Assembly: GCA_002342225.1 (NCBI GenBank)
Contig: DDPO01000049.1
Span: forward strand, 1 to 13,727
Direction of reading: 5' to 3'
DNA: 13,727 bases
From: Bdellovibrionaceae bacterium UBA2466
GTDB taxonomy: Bacteria > Bdellovibrionota > FAC87 > UBA2466
Numbering within the stretch: the stretch's first letter is position 1; each line of letters starts with the position of its first letter. Below are positions 13,318 through 13,727 of the stretch, piece after piece. Both the position numbers and the translations under genes were made by a program. The notes beneath the pieces were generated by a model that did no database searches, was not told where the DNA came from, and saw nothing but the letters and a program-made list of their open reading frames with translations.

Positions 13318-13727
13318 ATCTTATCTAAAAACTGCCGACACCATAGTTCAATACTTAGAATTGAAAAAATGAGGTGGGTAGCATCGATTTTTTTCTCTTG
13401 ATCTAATTTGATCAACCGTAGAACTTCTTTTGTATTGAATAATCCTCTACGATTGAGTGAACTTTCTGAAAGGGCCTCATTGACCGTTTCTCGCAGCTCG
13501 GTATTCAACCAATTCCTGATAGGAAGACCAAAACCTTGTTTACTTCTGTTCAACACCGCTTGCGGAACAAAGGGTTGAACTGCTTTTTTGAAAAGATACT
13601 TGTTCTCAAATTTTTTTCTTTTAAGTGATGGTGGAAGCCTTGCCACAAAATTGACTAGCTCTCTGTCGATCAAGGGTACTCGGACTTCTACTCCCTGAGA
13701 CATGCTCATCTTATCAACATAGTTTAA
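13263..13727 (-). CDS. Asparagine synthase-like protein, C-terminal part (5' end beyond window)
   Basis: The visible 154 residues are the end of the synthetase domain of an AsnB-type glutamine amidotransferase. The landmark is NYVDKMSMSQGVEVRVPLID, like the family's DRMSMAxGLEVRVPFLD, followed by LVNFVARLP, KYLFKKAV, NRSKQGFGLP and IRNWL. The frame is open to the right edge (six codons before the internal Met at 13709), so the gene starts outside. Relatives activate a carboxylate with ATP and transfer ammonia from glutamine; in many bacteria such genes serve envelope polysaccharides and not asparagine supply, and the epimerase nearby fits that. The last 18 codons overlap the M23 gene on the other strand. 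Confidence 0.88.
   Translation of the reverse strand, partial: LNYVDKMSMSQGVEVRVPLIDRELVNFVARLPPSLKRKKFENKYLFKKAVQPFVPQAVLNRSKQGFGLPIRNWLNTELRETVNEALSESSLNRRGLFNTKEVLRLIKLDQEKKIDATHLIFSILSIELWCRQFLDKIYSSVTIQSNERVAEFPL

Noticed and set aside
1..13727. CRISPR arrays, tRNA or rRNA genes, insertion sequences, prophage or attachment sites
   Set aside because: I looked for repeated spacers, cloverleaf ends with CCA, transposase motifs and flanking direct repeats, and saw none.

Overview
The window looks like chromosome of a Gram-negative, probably Bdellovibrio-like bacterium (Bdellovibrionota). This is inferred from a double-membrane gene set (lipoprotein, outer-membrane barrel, MCE lipid transporter, type IV prepilin), short intergenic gaps, moderate GC and the style of the small HTH and prepilin proteins. 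No marker gene proves it. I see no rRNA, tRNA, insertion sequence, phage gene or CRISPR array. No gene-free stretch exceeds 300 bases.

Layout. Positions 33-1907 (minus strand) hold a secreted protein and a membrane-anchored, FliL-like protein in one transcript, followed by an aromatic-rich lipoprotein behind a structured leader. Positions 2053-2905 (minus) hold a 72-residue HTH protein and a type IV prepilin-like protein. Positions 2994-4858 (plus) hold miaE, the diiron tRNA hydroxylase, and a family 2-like glycosyltransferase with a TTG start.

Positions 4846-11243 (minus) form one long operon. Its order is two ABC ATPases, two MlaE-type permeases, one MCE (MlaD-type) protein, a small beta-barrel protein and a hybrid-free sensor histidine kinase. 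From 11242 rightwards on the plus strand lie an extended-SDR epimerase-like gene and an M23 peptidase. They converge on the 3' end of an asparagine synthase-like gene that runs off the right edge.

The most interesting part is the MCE operon. Both the ATPase and the permease are duplicated and diverged, while only one MCE protein is present. The ATPases have decayed in complementary ways: one keeps the signature motif but has lost the catalytic Glu and H-loop His, and the other keeps Glu and His but has lost the signature. If they pair as a heterodimer they would form one complete and one fully degenerate ATP site. That arrangement is known from heterodimeric ABC exporters but differs from the symmetric MlaF2E2D6 lipid transporter. 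The operon and the divergent epimerase gene share a 19-bp palindrome that carries an extended -10 element on each strand.
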